DNA from: Rhodobacterales bacterium 56_14_T64
Lineage (GTDB): Bacteria; Pseudomonadota; Alphaproteobacteria; Rhodobacterales; Rhodobacteraceae
NCBI GenBank assembly: GCA_002162795.1
Contig: MAAY01000079.1
Span: 56,597-120,596 of the forward strand
DNA: 64,000 nucleotides
Direction of reading: 5' to 3'
The notes under the pieces are model-generated. The model did not search any database, was not told the origin of the DNA, and was given only the letters and a program-made list of their open reading frames with translations. Below are positions 1 to 9,347 of this stretch, one piece after another. The position numbers were made by a program, and so were the translations under genes. The first letter of the stretch is position 1. Each line of letters opens with the position of its first letter.

Positions 1-163
1 ATGATCAAGAACCAAAAGGGGCCGTACCGGATTCATATTCAGGGGAAACCGGGCGTCAGGCGGCGATGGGGCCGCAAATGGGCGCGTGGATCACACACGC
101 ATTCTAGCCAAATACACGATGGTACGTCACGTTGGCTGTGCAATATTTTCACTGCCAAGGAAA

Positions 164-2041
164 TTATTCGGCGGGGTTACTGTTCGGGCTACCACCGTCC
201 AGAATAATCTTGAGCCTGGAACGAAACTCGCGGGCAGTGCGGGTGATCGGCGGTTCGGCAAAGACCTCGCGTGTGCCCATCCAGGCATTGAAACGGCGCA
301 GCACGGGGATGCCAGAGAGCGCCGACAGTGGCACAGCGAGGGTCAGCGACAGCGCGATCGGCAGCAGCCAGAGCGACACCATGCCAGTCAGAATGCCAGT
401 CCACAGCGCCAGCCCACTCAGGGTTTCCAGCGCGTGGCAGATCATCAAGGTTACCCAGCCGTAATTGCCGCCGTTGCGGGCCTGCGGTGCCCATCCCTGC
501 TGCAGCCCCAACACGGTCCGGATGACCGCGATCATCTGTTGTACCATCAGGATCGGCGCATAAAGCACTGCTAGAATGATCTCGGATACAAACGACAATG
601 CAAACCTCGCTCCACCGCCGTAGTCGGAAAAGCGGCTACCAGTCAGAGGCAGGGCCACAATCGCCAGTAGTTTGGGGGCAAGAAGCATCGCATAGATCAG
701 CAGGATCACCAGCACATGACGCGGCTCACTCATATCCGGCCAAGAGGGCATCAGCGGATTGGAGGCACTGAAATAGGTTAGCACCGAGGCCTCTTCGCCG
801 CGACCGATCAGTGCCCAAATCACCAGCAACGCAAACCAGATCGGTGCCATCAGATAGCCTATCGCGCCATGCAGCAGGTGAAATCGGGATATGGCGCGGA
901 ATCCCTTGGCCCGCAACAATTTGAGGTGTTGAAGATTGCCCTGACACCAGCGACGGTCACGTTGGATGTGGTCGATCAGGGTGGGCGGGGTTTCCTCGTA
1001 GGAGCCCCGGATGCGTGGCAGGAAGCGCACCGACCAGCCCGCCCGCGCCAAAAGGCCGGCCTCGACAAAGTCATGGCTCATGATCAGTTTGCCACTGCCG
1101 CCCAGAGGACCTCGTAGATGCGGCAGGCCAGCGCAGGCGGCAAAAGCGCGGGTGCGGATCACCGCGTTGTGGCCCCAATAGTTGCCCTCGTGGCCGACCC
1201 AGCGGGCCAAACCTTCGGCCAGCGCGGTCCCGTGCACGCCATTGGCGAACTGCTGCATGCGGCCAAACACAGATTGCGCGCCGATAAGCTGTGGATAGCT
1301 TTGGATCAGTCCAGCTCCGGGATCACGCGACAGCGCATTGGCCAACCGGGTGATGGCGCGGCCAGTCATCAGGCTGTCGGCATCCAGTACCAGCATGGCC
1401 TCATAGCCGCCGCCCCAGCGGCTGACCCAATCGGCGATATTGCCGACCTTGCGGTCGGTGTTCTGGTCGCGGCGGCGGTAGTAGAGTTTCACCCCCGGAG
1501 GCAGAATCGCATGCAGTACTTGAACCGAGATCCGTTCCTGTTCTGCGATGGCGTCGTCGCGGGTATCTGACAGGATGAACATCGAATAGTCATGCACACC
1601 GCCCCGTTTTCGCAACTCTTCCAGCATGGTCTGAGCATTGCCCAGCACGTACCATGGCACCTCGTTATAGATTGGCATCAACAGGGCTACGTTCATTTTG
1701 CAAGCTGGGGCAAGACGACGGGTGCGGGTGCGCTTTGAGAGCGAATACAGACCCAGAAACACGGTTGAGACGGTGAAGCAGATCCAGAAGAAGTTGAATG
1801 CAATCAGCGCCAGCAGCACCACTTCAAGCGCCGAGAACCCACCATCGGCGAACCAACCCTGCATGACCCAAGTTAGCAACCCGGTGCCCAGCATGGCTGG
1901 AGAAAACGCCAGTAGTCGCCATAGCGCCACAGACTGAAGTGGGCGCTGGCCCGGTGCTGAACTGTCCTGAAAATCGACTGCAAAATCCTGTGCCGGCATC
2001 GCCAGAGGCTGCTCGGGTGGTAACAGCACAGGGCGGCTCAT
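164..2041 (-). CDS. opgH: Glucans biosynthesis glucosyltransferase OpgH (MdoH)
   Basis: Inner-membrane family-2 glycosyltransferase that builds the beta-glucan backbone of osmoregulated periplasmic glucans from UDP-glucose. The protein of about 625 residues has two N-terminal membrane segments, a cytoplasmic GT domain (LMPIYNE, then LVLDADSLM with the DxD-type aspartates, then the QRDRRWCQGN acceptor motif), and several C-terminal membrane segments. It is shorter at both ends than the enterobacterial protein of roughly 850 residues. The ATG at 2041 overlaps the opgG stop as ATGA, which favours it over the in-frame GTG at 2050. It is the last gene of an opgC-opgG-opgH run. The family assignment is firm; the glucan structure cannot be read from sequence. 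Confidence 0.93.
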   Translation of the reverse strand: MSRPVLLPPEQPLAMPAQDFAVDFQDSSAPGQRPLQSVALWRLLAFSPAMLGTGLLTWVMQGWFADGGFSALEVVLLALIAFNFFWICFTVSTVFLGLYSLSKRTRTRRLAPACKMNVALLMPIYNEVPWYVLGNAQTMLEELRKRGGVHDYSMFILSDTRDDAIAEQERISVQVLHAILPPGVKLYYRRRDQNTDRKVGNIADWVSRWGGGYEAMLVLDADSLMTGRAITRLANALSRDPGAGLIQSYPQLIGAQSVFGRMQQFANGVHGTALAEGLARWVGHEGNYWGHNAVIRTRAFAACAGLPHLRGPLGGSGKLIMSHDFVEAGLLARAGWSVRFLPRIRGSYEETPPTLIDHIQRDRRWCQGNLQHLKLLRAKGFRAISRFHLLHGAIGYLMAPIWFALLVIWALIGRGEEASVLTYFSASNPLMPSWPDMSEPRHVLVILLIYAMLLAPKLLAIVALPLTGSRFSDYGGGARFALSFVSEIILAVLYAPILMVQQMIAVIRTVLGLQQGWAPQARNGGNYGWVTLMICHALETLSGLALWTGILTGMVSLWLLPIALSLTLAVPLSALSGIPVLRRFNAWMGTREVFAEPPITRTAREFRSRLKIILDGGSPNSNPAE

Positions 2042-3546
2042 GCGGTCCACCGATATAGCCAGACCTCGGATGCCATCTGGCCATCTTTGCGCAGTTGCGC
2101 GCGCAGTTCCACCAAATCCCGTTCACCGGGGTCAAACGAGAACGCCAGTCGTAGCCCGCCGGTTTCGGGATTGCGCTGCAACACACCGCTGCTGGTCTCC
2201 ACATTTGGGGACGAGATGTGGACGTCGATGCCGTCGGGGCCACCGGCGAGCAAGGGGTGGTCGGCGAAATCCAGCGTCATGATCCGGCCGGGATCACCAA
2301 ACACTCGTGCGCCGCCGGATGTATTGACCACTTTAGGCAATTGCAGATCCGGTTCGTGGCCCCAGGTCAGGCGGTAAGCCAGATCCACCTGCGACCCGGC
2401 GGCATACGGCGTGTCAGGCCGCCAGTAAGCGACGATATTGTCGTAAATCTCTTGGTCGGCCGGTATCTCGACCAGTGTCACCGCGCCTTTACCCCAATCG
2501 CCTTTGGGTTCGACCCACAGGCAGGGGCGTTTGTGGTAGTTGGCTTCAAGATCAGCAAAGTCCGAGAATTTTCGGGCCCGTTGCATCAGGCCAAAGCCGC
2601 GTGGGTTTTCATCAACAAAGGATGAGATCTGCAATTGTTTGGGGTTGGCCAGCGGTCGCCACAGGATTTCACCATGGCCGTTTTGCACCAGTAGACCGTC
2701 GCTATCATGCACCGCCGGGCGGAAGTCGTCGAACCGGGTGCGGTTGGTCTGGTCAAACAGGAACATCGAGGTCAGCGGCCCAAGGCCAACGTGGTTTAGC
2801 TCGCCACGGGCAAACAGCGTTGCCTCAATCTCCATGGTGCAGTTTTCGCCGGGTGTGATGTCGAACCGGTAGGCACCGGTAACAGAGGGGCTATCGAGCA
2901 GGGCGTGGATCACCATGTTGCGCTGGCCTGGGGCCGGGGATTCGAGCCAGAATTCAATGAACTCGGGGAATTCCTCGCCCATTGGATCACCGGTTTTCAG
3001 TGCCAGTCCACGGGCGGACAGGCCGTAGGCGTTGCCCAGACCGATGGCGCGAAAATAGCTGGCGCCCTGGTAGACGCAGAATTCATTCTTCAAGTTAGGC
3101 TGGTCCAACTCTGTGCGCAGGCGCAGACCCGAATAGCCCAGACTGTCGTCGATACTCAGATCTGGTGCCTTGTCGGTTTTGTCGAACAGGGACAGGTCAA
3201 AGAGCACTCGTTCAGCGGTGTTGTTGGCAACCGTGTTGATTTGAATTGGGCGTGGGAAGTACAGGCCCGGCAGAAAGAAATCCACGTTGTAGCTGCGATT
3301 TGTATCGGACCACAGCGCGTCGCGATTGCGGAACCACCGGGTTTGGTAGTCCTGATAAGTCATGTCCAGCCAGTCCTGCGGCACCGATGGGCGGGGGGCA
3401 TAGTCACGGGAGGCCAGCTCGCGGGCCAGCGAGATCACAGTGTCGCGGGAAAACTCCGGCACCTCGGTGGCATGCACAGGCAGCGCCAGGATCGAGGTGC
3501 TGGCCAGGGCCGAAGCCATGAACGAGCGGCGGTTAAAAGAGGTCAT
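2038..3546 (-). CDS. opgG: Periplasmic glucan biosynthesis protein OpgG/MdoG family
   Basis: Periplasmic protein needed for branching or release of osmoregulated periplasmic glucans. The 502-residue product starts MTSFNRRSFMASALASTS, a twin-arginine-like signal (RRSFMA) ending near ALPVHA, followed by a continuous MdoG domain (for example DYQTRWFRN and FWLESPAP). The open frame runs on upstream to about 4137, but that extension is antisense-like translation inside opgC. The ATG at 3546 overlaps the opgC stop as ATGA and precedes the signal peptide, so it is the right start. Length matches the family at about 500 residues. OpgD is a close paralogue family and cannot be excluded by eye, but the position beside opgH favours OpgG. 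Confidence 0.9.
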   Translation of the reverse strand: MTSFNRRSFMASALASTSILALPVHATEVPEFSRDTVISLARELASRDYAPRPSVPQDWLDMTYQDYQTRWFRNRDALWSDTNRSYNVDFFLPGLYFPRPIQINTVANNTAERVLFDLSLFDKTDKAPDLSIDDSLGYSGLRLRTELDQPNLKNEFCVYQGASYFRAIGLGNAYGLSARGLALKTGDPMGEEFPEFIEFWLESPAPGQRNMVIHALLDSPSVTGAYRFDITPGENCTMEIEATLFARGELNHVGLGPLTSMFLFDQTNRTRFDDFRPAVHDSDGLLVQNGHGEILWRPLANPKQLQISSFVDENPRGFGLMQRARKFSDFADLEANYHKRPCLWVEPKGDWGKGAVTLVEIPADQEIYDNIVAYWRPDTPYAAGSQVDLAYRLTWGHEPDLQLPKVVNTSGGARVFGDPGRIMTLDFADHPLLAGGPDGIDVHISSPNVETSSGVLQRNPETGGLRLAFSFDPGERDLVELRAQLRKDGQMASEVWLYRWTA

Positions 3547-4811
3547 CGTTTCGCTCTCCAGGGTTGGGATTTGAACCAGGCAGCGGCAAAGGCCACCAGG
3601 ATGATCAGGGCATAGCCGGTAAGGTTGGCAATGGCGGTGGTGCTGATGGCGCGACCTGTTTGGTCGAGCACAAAGCCAATCAGCCGTGCCAGCGCCATTG
3701 AGAACACAAACACCGCCAGCGATTGCTGCCCGACCTTGGTGATTAGCTTTAGCAGCACCGCCCAGATACGGGCGCTCGTTGAGTGCCCCGAAGCGATGAG
3801 CCGTTTGCCACCTTCTCCGGCAATCACCCAGCCCAGATAGGCCAGCGACAGGAAATGCACAAAGCGTAACAGGCCAAAGTCGCTTTTGTTGCGCCACTCT
3901 TTGGTCAGGGACCAGATCGGGCGAATACTGTCGGCTAGATCCTGATTCCAGGCCTCGATCCAGCGGAATACTTTCCATGCGCCAAACGGCGCCGACAACA
4001 CGACAAAGCCAATGGCCGCGGCGATCAACAGTTTCGACATTGGCGGCTTGGGCAGCCAGCCTTTCATAAAGGCAAAACCAGTGAAGAACAGCAATTGCCA
4101 GCCAAACGGGTTGAAGTACCATTTCCGCTCGGACCAAGGTTCAGCGGGTAGCGCCAGACCATCCGACCCCAACCCGACGACATAGGGGTTGGCCGCCAGC
4201 CAGATGACAACCGAGGTCGCCGCCACCGCCCAGAGGCTGATCTTTTCCATTGCCATCAGCAGCGGCATCAGCCCCAGCACCACCAGATACATCGGCAGAA
4301 TGTCAAAGTAGTTGGGCACATAGGTCAGCGTGAACAGCCCCACCAGTTGCGGCATGGGGTCGCTGAAGAATGGCGTTAAGTTCAGTGATCCAGCGTAGCT
4401 TTTCTCGAAGCCGCCAAACAGATCCAGCGCCGCCATCATCATGGCGATGAAGAAGAACAGCCCGATATGGGCCCAGAACACCTGCCAAACGCGATAGCCA
4501 ACACGGGCGGTTCCCAACAGCCAACCGCGCCGTGCAAAAGATCCGCCAAAGGCAATGGCCGAGGCCATGCCGGAGCAGAACACAAAGATCTCAGTTGCGT
4601 CGGAAAAGCCAAACCGCGCCGGAATCCAGCCGGTCCAGCGATTGCCGGGGATATGCGCGGTCAGGATGATAAACATCGCAATGCCGCGGTAAAAGTCCAG
4701 CCTTGGATCGCGGACACGCACTGGCGCATGGGCCGGGGCTGCGGCCTGATTGGCGGCCGAGCCGGGCAGGGTAGTCACTTGTGTCTCTGGATGAGGCAAA
4801 ATAGTTGCCAT
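3543..4811 (-). CDS. opgC: OpgC family integral membrane protein (glucan succinyl/acyl transfer)
   Basis: Multi-pass membrane protein of the OpgC family, which adds succinyl groups to periplasmic glucans. The 422-residue product has a hydrophilic N-terminus of about 33 residues, then the characteristic RLDFYRGIAMFIILTAHIPGNRW segment (given here in parts: RLDFYRG, TAHIPG) with the DATEIFVFCSGM loop, and about ten hydrophobic segments. It heads an apparent opgC-opgG-opgH operon joined by 4-bp overlaps, so the three products are probably made together. The chemistry of the transferred group is inferred from the family only. Confidence 0.88.
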   Translation of the reverse strand: MATILPHPETQVTTLPGSAANQAAAPAHAPVRVRDPRLDFYRGIAMFIILTAHIPGNRWTGWIPARFGFSDATEIFVFCSGMASAIAFGGSFARRGWLLGTARVGYRVWQVFWAHIGLFFFIAMMMAALDLFGGFEKSYAGSLNLTPFFSDPMPQLVGLFTLTYVPNYFDILPMYLVVLGLMPLLMAMEKISLWAVAATSVVIWLAANPYVVGLGSDGLALPAEPWSERKWYFNPFGWQLLFFTGFAFMKGWLPKPPMSKLLIAAAIGFVVLSAPFGAWKVFRWIEAWNQDLADSIRPIWSLTKEWRNKSDFGLLRFVHFLSLAYLGWVIAGEGGKRLIASGHSTSARIWAVLLKLITKVGQQSLAVFVFSMALARLIGFVLDQTGRAISTTAIANLTGYALIILVAFAAAWFKSQPWRAKR

Positions 4812-4833
4812 AGTTAAGTCTGGCCTTTCAATA

Positions 4834-6222
4834 TTATTCAGCGGGCACGCTTTGCGCTGTCGGATTGCCCCGACCAGCGGCGATCAAGTCCCGGCGCGCC
4901 ATGGCATAATTGTCTTCTGCGCCGCCACGTTTGCTGCGACGGGCATCAAGGATACTTTCAACCGCGTCAAGGTGCCCGGCGCGCAGGCCGGCGTCGATGG
5001 TGATGCGTTCGAACACATCCCGTTGCGCGTGGCTGCCACCAGCCAGTTGCATCGACCCGCGTGCCTGCGCCAGATGGGCGAAAGCCCCGGCATAGTCACC
5101 GTCGCCAAAGGCTTCGAGACCTGAGGCCATGGAACAGCCTGGCGTTGCCATGCGCTGCCCCATTTCGTCCGGGCGGTTTTGAGCGTCAGCGTGGATGCGT
5201 TGCACCAGTCGGGTGGTTGCCGCCTGGCGGTCATGCCCGGCCAGTGCCAGCAGGTAATGCAGGTCGGCAAAGATCAGGCAGCCGTCCTCGGTGCGGTTGG
5301 CAGAGAATTCCGAGAGCTCTTCCCAGCGGTTGCCGACATTGATGCCCTCTAACTGCAGCCGCATCAGCAGCGAGGTGGCGTTTGAAATGTCGCGGTAATC
5401 GTCGGTCTTGTCCTTGCGGATCTCGCGGTCGTACAGATCCAACACGCGATCGGTCTGGCCAAGGTCCAGGTGCATCAACGCCTTGTGCCACCAGACGTGA
5501 TAGCGAAAGTTGTTGCAATGAGCCCAGGCCGCCTCGCGGCCCTCTAGCCACTTCAGGCCAGCTTGGGCGTTTCCTGTCATGTCGTGCACATGCGCCACCG
5601 CGTGAAGGCCCCAGGCATCATCCGGCGCGGTCCACAGCGCCTGCCGTCCAGCGATCCCGGCTTTTTCATAAGCCCCGGTTTCCTCTAGCGCAAAGGCGTG
5701 GCAGCCCAACAGATATCCTTGTCCAGAATGGCTGGTGTCATAGGCGGGCATAACCCGCTCAATCGAGCGACGCATACCTGCGCCATCCCCCAGGATAAAG
5801 CGTATCGAGTGGCTTAATTTCATCGCCAGCGAGTCTTGCGGATGCGCGCTCAGCACCTGCTCCATTTTGGCAATGGCCCCCGAGGGACGGCCCCCCATCC
5901 AGATCTCCAGTGCGTCGATAAACAATCTCTCGCGGGGCAGGGCTGCTTGGTAGCCGACCTTGGCTGCGGCCAGCGCCTCGCGGGCGGTGGGGATCATTTC
6001 AGAGCGCCCGACTAGAAGATAAAACATGCCCTTGCAGGCCTGACCCAATGCAAATTCTGGCGCTGCAGACAATAGTGCTCCCAGATGCACTGGCGTGGTG
6101 GCGGCATGAGCCAGAACGCCCATCTGCACAGCGTTCCAATCGCGTAGTGCGGCTGCATCCGTCAGGCTGGTGTCTTGGCCAAAGATATCTTGCATCATCA
6201 GGAGTCCCATCTTCGCGAACAT
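4834..6222 (-). CDS. TTC38-like tetratricopeptide repeat protein
   Basis: A 462-residue alpha-helical repeat protein resembling the tetratricopeptide-repeat-38 family, whose members are about 470 residues. Visible family features are the N-terminal DAAALRDWNAV segment, the central HAVAHVHDMTGNAQAGLKWL and WHKALMHLDLG helices, and a C-terminal tail ending in a hydrophilic RRSKRGGAED segment. No signal peptide or membrane segment is seen, so it is probably cytoplasmic. No catalytic motif is visible and the function is unknown. Later methionines at codons 5, 9 and 10 are alternative starts; none has a strong ribosome-binding site. It ends 22 bp downstream of the opgC start and may be expressed with the opg genes. 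Confidence 0.8.
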   Translation of the reverse strand: MFAKMGLLMMQDIFGQDTSLTDAAALRDWNAVQMGVLAHAATTPVHLGALLSAAPEFALGQACKGMFYLLVGRSEMIPTAREALAAAKVGYQAALPRERLFIDALEIWMGGRPSGAIAKMEQVLSAHPQDSLAMKLSHSIRFILGDGAGMRRSIERVMPAYDTSHSGQGYLLGCHAFALEETGAYEKAGIAGRQALWTAPDDAWGLHAVAHVHDMTGNAQAGLKWLEGREAAWAHCNNFRYHVWWHKALMHLDLGQTDRVLDLYDREIRKDKTDDYRDISNATSLLMRLQLEGINVGNRWEELSEFSANRTEDGCLIFADLHYLLALAGHDRQAATTRLVQRIHADAQNRPDEMGQRMATPGCSMASGLEAFGDGDYAGAFAHLAQARGSMQLAGGSHAQRDVFERITIDAGLRAGHLDAVESILDARRSKRGGAEDNYAMARRDLIAAGRGNPTAQSVPAE

Positions 6223-6457
6223 AATTTTACTGTTGTTTGAGAGGACTCTAGATCATGGAATTCCACCGGGCGACGCCTGCTCTCGCATTGGTGAAGGGGC
6301 GTGTGTCAGGAAGTGAGTTTTGTTTCGAAGGGATGGCGAAATGCCGCCAATTTTCACAATAGCGGCATCTCTGCCCTGATTGCAGGCAGGGGAGAGATGT
6401 CGCCTTGATGTTTTCTGTAACACTTGGCTGGTCAGGAATTGGCCAACGCTGGGGTGG

Positions 6458-7654
6458 TTAGATCTCGAACGGCGTATCCGAAGACAGAATCTCATCGCTG
6501 TCGGCACCAAACTCGCGCGGTGCATGGCGGTAGGTGACCGGGGTGCGCGAGAAATTGAGCGGGTTGCCGATCAGTTGCACCGGTCCGGCCTCGGTCTCCA
6601 TGGCGATCTGCATATCCCGTGCTGCCACCTGATCCGAGGCAAACACTTCCTGCAGGTTCTGGACCGGTCCAACGGGCACTTTCAGAGCTTCCAGGTTTTC
6701 AATGATGTTCTGCGTGCTGTAGCGCTGCACTGCAGGGATCAGGATATCATCCAGCGCTTCGCGGTTTTGCAGGCGGGCGGGATTGCTGGAAAAGCGCGGA
6801 TCTTTGGTCAGGCCCGACAGCCCTAGGAATTCGGCAAACCGTCCAAATTGACTGTCGTTTCCAACTGCCAGAATGACGTGCCCGTCGTTTGTTTCGTAAA
6901 CACCATAGGGTTTGATGTTGGGATGACCGTTGCCTCGGCGTTCAGGAACCTGACCTGAGGTCAGATAGTTGACGCCTTCACTGATCAGCCAGGCAATTTG
7001 GCTATCGACCAGAGCCACATCAATTTGCTGGCCCTCGCCCGTTTGTTCTTGATGCCGCAGCGCAGCCAGAATGCCCACGGTGGCATACATGCCGCACATC
7101 ACATCGGTGATGCCGACCCCAACCTTCATGGGCTCTCCGTCCGGTTCACCCGTCAGTGACATGATGCCACCATAGCCTTGCGCCATTAGGTCATAGCCGG
7201 GCTTGTGTGAATTGGGTCCGGTCTGGCCGTAGCCCGAGATCGAGCAGTAGATCAGGCCGGGCAGCTCGTCGCGCAGGCTGGCATAGTCGAGCCCGTATTT
7301 CTTGAGCCCGCCGGGTTTAAAGTTCTCGATCAGGATATCCGCCTGTGCGGCTAGATCACGGATGGTCTGCTGACCCTCGGGCGATGCGATATCAATCGCG
7401 ACAGACAGCTTGTTGCGGTTGGCGGACATGAAATAGGCCGACATGTCGGTATCATTGCCATTGTGATCGGTGGCGTAAGGAGGGCCCCACTGGCGGGTAT
7501 CGTCACCCCCGGACTTGGGGTTCTCCACCTTGATCACTGTGGCGCCAAGATCACCCAGCAATTGGGTGCAGGTTGGTCCCGCCAAAATGCGAGAGAGGTC
7601 AAGAACTTTGACTCCCTTTAGTGCGCCGTGTGGGAGTAGTTCAGATCCGACCAT
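6458..7654 (-). CDS. CaiB/BaiF (family III) CoA-transferase
   Basis: Family III acyl-CoA transferase, about 398 residues, the usual size for formyl-CoA, carnitine-CoA and succinyl-CoA:acid transferases. The N-terminal GVKVLDLSRILAGP and LGDLGATVIKVENP motifs are diagnostic. The catalytic aspartate is expected in the GEPMKVGVGITDVMCGMYA region. The ATG at 7654 sits 5 nt after a GGAGG and is preferred over the ATG at 7657. It overlaps the 3' end of the upstream thiamine-diphosphate enzyme gene by 14 bp, so the two are translationally linked. The acid substrate cannot be told from sequence. The pairing with a TPP enzyme is reminiscent of oxalate (frc/oxc) loci, but the TPP partner here is acetolactate-synthase-like. 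Confidence 0.88.
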   Translation of the reverse strand: MVGSELLPHGALKGVKVLDLSRILAGPTCTQLLGDLGATVIKVENPKSGGDDTRQWGPPYATDHNGNDTDMSAYFMSANRNKLSVAIDIASPEGQQTIRDLAAQADILIENFKPGGLKKYGLDYASLRDELPGLIYCSISGYGQTGPNSHKPGYDLMAQGYGGIMSLTGEPDGEPMKVGVGITDVMCGMYATVGILAALRHQEQTGEGQQIDVALVDSQIAWLISEGVNYLTSGQVPERRGNGHPNIKPYGVYETNDGHVILAVGNDSQFGRFAEFLGLSGLTKDPRFSSNPARLQNREALDDILIPAVQRYSTQNIIENLEALKVPVGPVQNLQEVFASDQVAARDMQIAMETEAGPVQLIGNPLNFSRTPVTYRHAPREFGADSDEILSSDTPFEI

Positions 7655-9254
7655 CATAGCCTCCGGGTTCGATTTCAGCTGCAATCACGGTGAAGCTTTG
7701 CGCAGTCATGGCATCTGTCAAAGCGGCGCGCAACTCCTTGCGATTGCGAACTGTTACGCCGTTACCGCTAAAGGCGCGACCCATGGCGGCAAAGTCGTGT
7801 CGGGCGAAATCAACACCTGCGTTGGGCAACTGGCGCTGGCGCTGTTTCAGCTCGATCAGGGACAGGCTGGCGTCGACAAACACCAGGAAGATCGGGGCGA
7901 TTTGCATTTCGGCAGCGGTCGCTAACTCGCCTGCCACCATCAGGAAACCGGCATCGCCGGAAAAGCTGATGACGGGGCGGTCTGGTTGCGCCAGTTTTCG
8001 GCCGATCGCCATTGGGACGGCGCAGCCCATGGTGCACAGACCCGAGGACTGGATTAGCCCGCGTGGTTCATGGCAGTCCCACATCTGTGACAGCAAAATG
8101 CGATGCGCACCACTGTCGGCACTGGCCAGAGTGTTGTCTGGCATCACGTCGCGGGTTTCGGCAATGACGGCTGCCGGTCCCCAGTCGTCGGTCATTGGAA
8201 AAGCCGTTGCCAGCGCTGTCTGGGCTTTCTGGGGCTGTTGTTCAGTCCACGTCGCGCGCTGGGCAACATCACTCGACAGTGCAGCAAGCGTTGGTGTGAT
8301 GGCGGTGAGGAAGTTCAGGCCAGCCTGATGCATGTAGTGCAGGTTTGGTTCAGGCGCGATGTCGATGACATTCTGGCTGTTCCCATCCCAGACGTTGCGC
8401 CAGCCTGGGCGCATTTCGATGGGATCATAGCCAATGCAAAGAATTAGATCTGCCGCCTGCAGCAGTGGCAAAAGTTGCTTGTCCGCTAGCGGTGAAAGCC
8501 CACCACCGCCCAAGCACAGAGGGTGGGTTTCGGGGATGATCCCCTTGGCCTTGTAGCTGGTGATAAAGGGGATCTGGTGTGTTTCGAGGAAGGCCAGAAT
8601 GGCTGGTCCAGCCCCTTGCTGCACCGCATCCAGACCGATCACAGCGATGGGACGTTCTGCACCAGTCAACCAGTCACGCGCCTGCGCTAGGTCGGCGCCG
8701 CTTGGCACCGTTTCACTTGCAGGCGCGCGGCGGATGTTGCGGTCTCTGGCAGGTGCATCAGCCACCGAGATTGGCACGTCGATATGGACCGGGCCGTTGC
8801 GTTGTTCGGTGGCGATGGCCACCGCCTTGTCGGCGATCTGATCTGCGGCCTCGGCGTTTAGGCGAAAGCTGGCCTTGGTGATGGGCGCAAAGACCGCCCG
8901 GTGATCGAGGACTTGATGGGTATAGCTGTGCTCTTCGGCTTCATCGACACAGCCGGTCAGCACCAGCATCGGCACCCGGTCCTGATGCGCATTGGCCACG
9001 ACGTTGACGCCATTCAGCGCGCCGGGGCCAAGGGTGGCGACCAAGATTGCCGGAGCACCATCGCTGTGATGCACGGCTTCGCCCATGAAACCGGCACAGT
9101 TTTCGTGTTTGGCCAGGTGGAAGGTGATGCCTGCCGCCTGCAGTGCATCCACCAGGGTCAGCACTTCGCCGCCGGGCATGCCAAAGGCGTGGCGGCAGCC
9201 TGCATCATACAACCGACGGGCCAGGATATCCGCTGCGCGGGTGGGGGTGGTCAT
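7641..9254 (-). CDS. Thiamine-diphosphate-dependent enzyme, acetolactate synthase-like
   Basis: About 537 residues with the three-domain layout of the POX/ALS family. The N-terminal PYR domain carries GMPGGEVLTLVDAL and the activating glutamate of LAKHENCAGF. A central domain follows, then a C-terminal PP domain with the metal-binding GDAGFLMVAGELATA. The true ilvB of this genome lies at 46.4-48.1 kb, so this copy is a paralogue with a different job, probably decarboxylation or ligation of a 2-oxo acid or acyl-CoA linked to the adjacent CoA-transferase. The ATG at 9254 is 8 nt from the GGAG at 9263-9266, while the ATG at 9260 is only 2 nt away, so 9254 is preferred. The start region lies next to a long hairpin that covers the ribosome-binding site. 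Confidence 0.85.
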   Translation of the reverse strand: MTTPTRAADILARRLYDAGCRHAFGMPGGEVLTLVDALQAAGITFHLAKHENCAGFMGEAVHHSDGAPAILVATLGPGALNGVNVVANAHQDRVPMLVLTGCVDEAEEHSYTHQVLDHRAVFAPITKASFRLNAEAADQIADKAVAIATEQRNGPVHIDVPISVADAPARDRNIRRAPASETVPSGADLAQARDWLTGAERPIAVIGLDAVQQGAGPAILAFLETHQIPFITSYKAKGIIPETHPLCLGGGGLSPLADKQLLPLLQAADLILCIGYDPIEMRPGWRNVWDGNSQNVIDIAPEPNLHYMHQAGLNFLTAITPTLAALSSDVAQRATWTEQQPQKAQTALATAFPMTDDWGPAAVIAETRDVMPDNTLASADSGAHRILLSQMWDCHEPRGLIQSSGLCTMGCAVPMAIGRKLAQPDRPVISFSGDAGFLMVAGELATAAEMQIAPIFLVFVDASLSLIELKQRQRQLPNAGVDFARHDFAAMGRAFSGNGVTVRNRKELRAALTDAMTAQSFTVIAAEIEPGGYDGRI

Positions 9255-9262
9255 GGGCATGT

Positions 9263-9295
9263 CTCCGATTCTCGCTTGGATGCGAGAATGCGGAG
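9263..9295 (-). promoter_or_regulatory. Inverted repeat covering the ribosome-binding site of the TPP enzyme gene
   Basis: CTCCGATTCTCGC at 9263-9275 pairs with GCGAGAAT(G)CGGAG at 9282-9295 around a 6-base loop. This gives a 13-bp stem with one bulged base. On the minus-strand transcript the 3' arm contains the GGAG that serves the ATG at 9254. A folded leader would hide the ribosome-binding site; alternatively the palindrome is a protein operator. Confidence 0.6.
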
Positions 9296-9347
9296 TGGCA
9301 GCGCTGGCGCAAGCTCTTTCACGTTAGTGTGACGAGGGGTGATTGCG

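Noticed and set aside
3547..4137. N-terminal extension of the opgG reading frame
   Set aside because: It lies inside opgC in another frame; the Tat signal peptide and ATGA overlap fix the opgG start at 3546.
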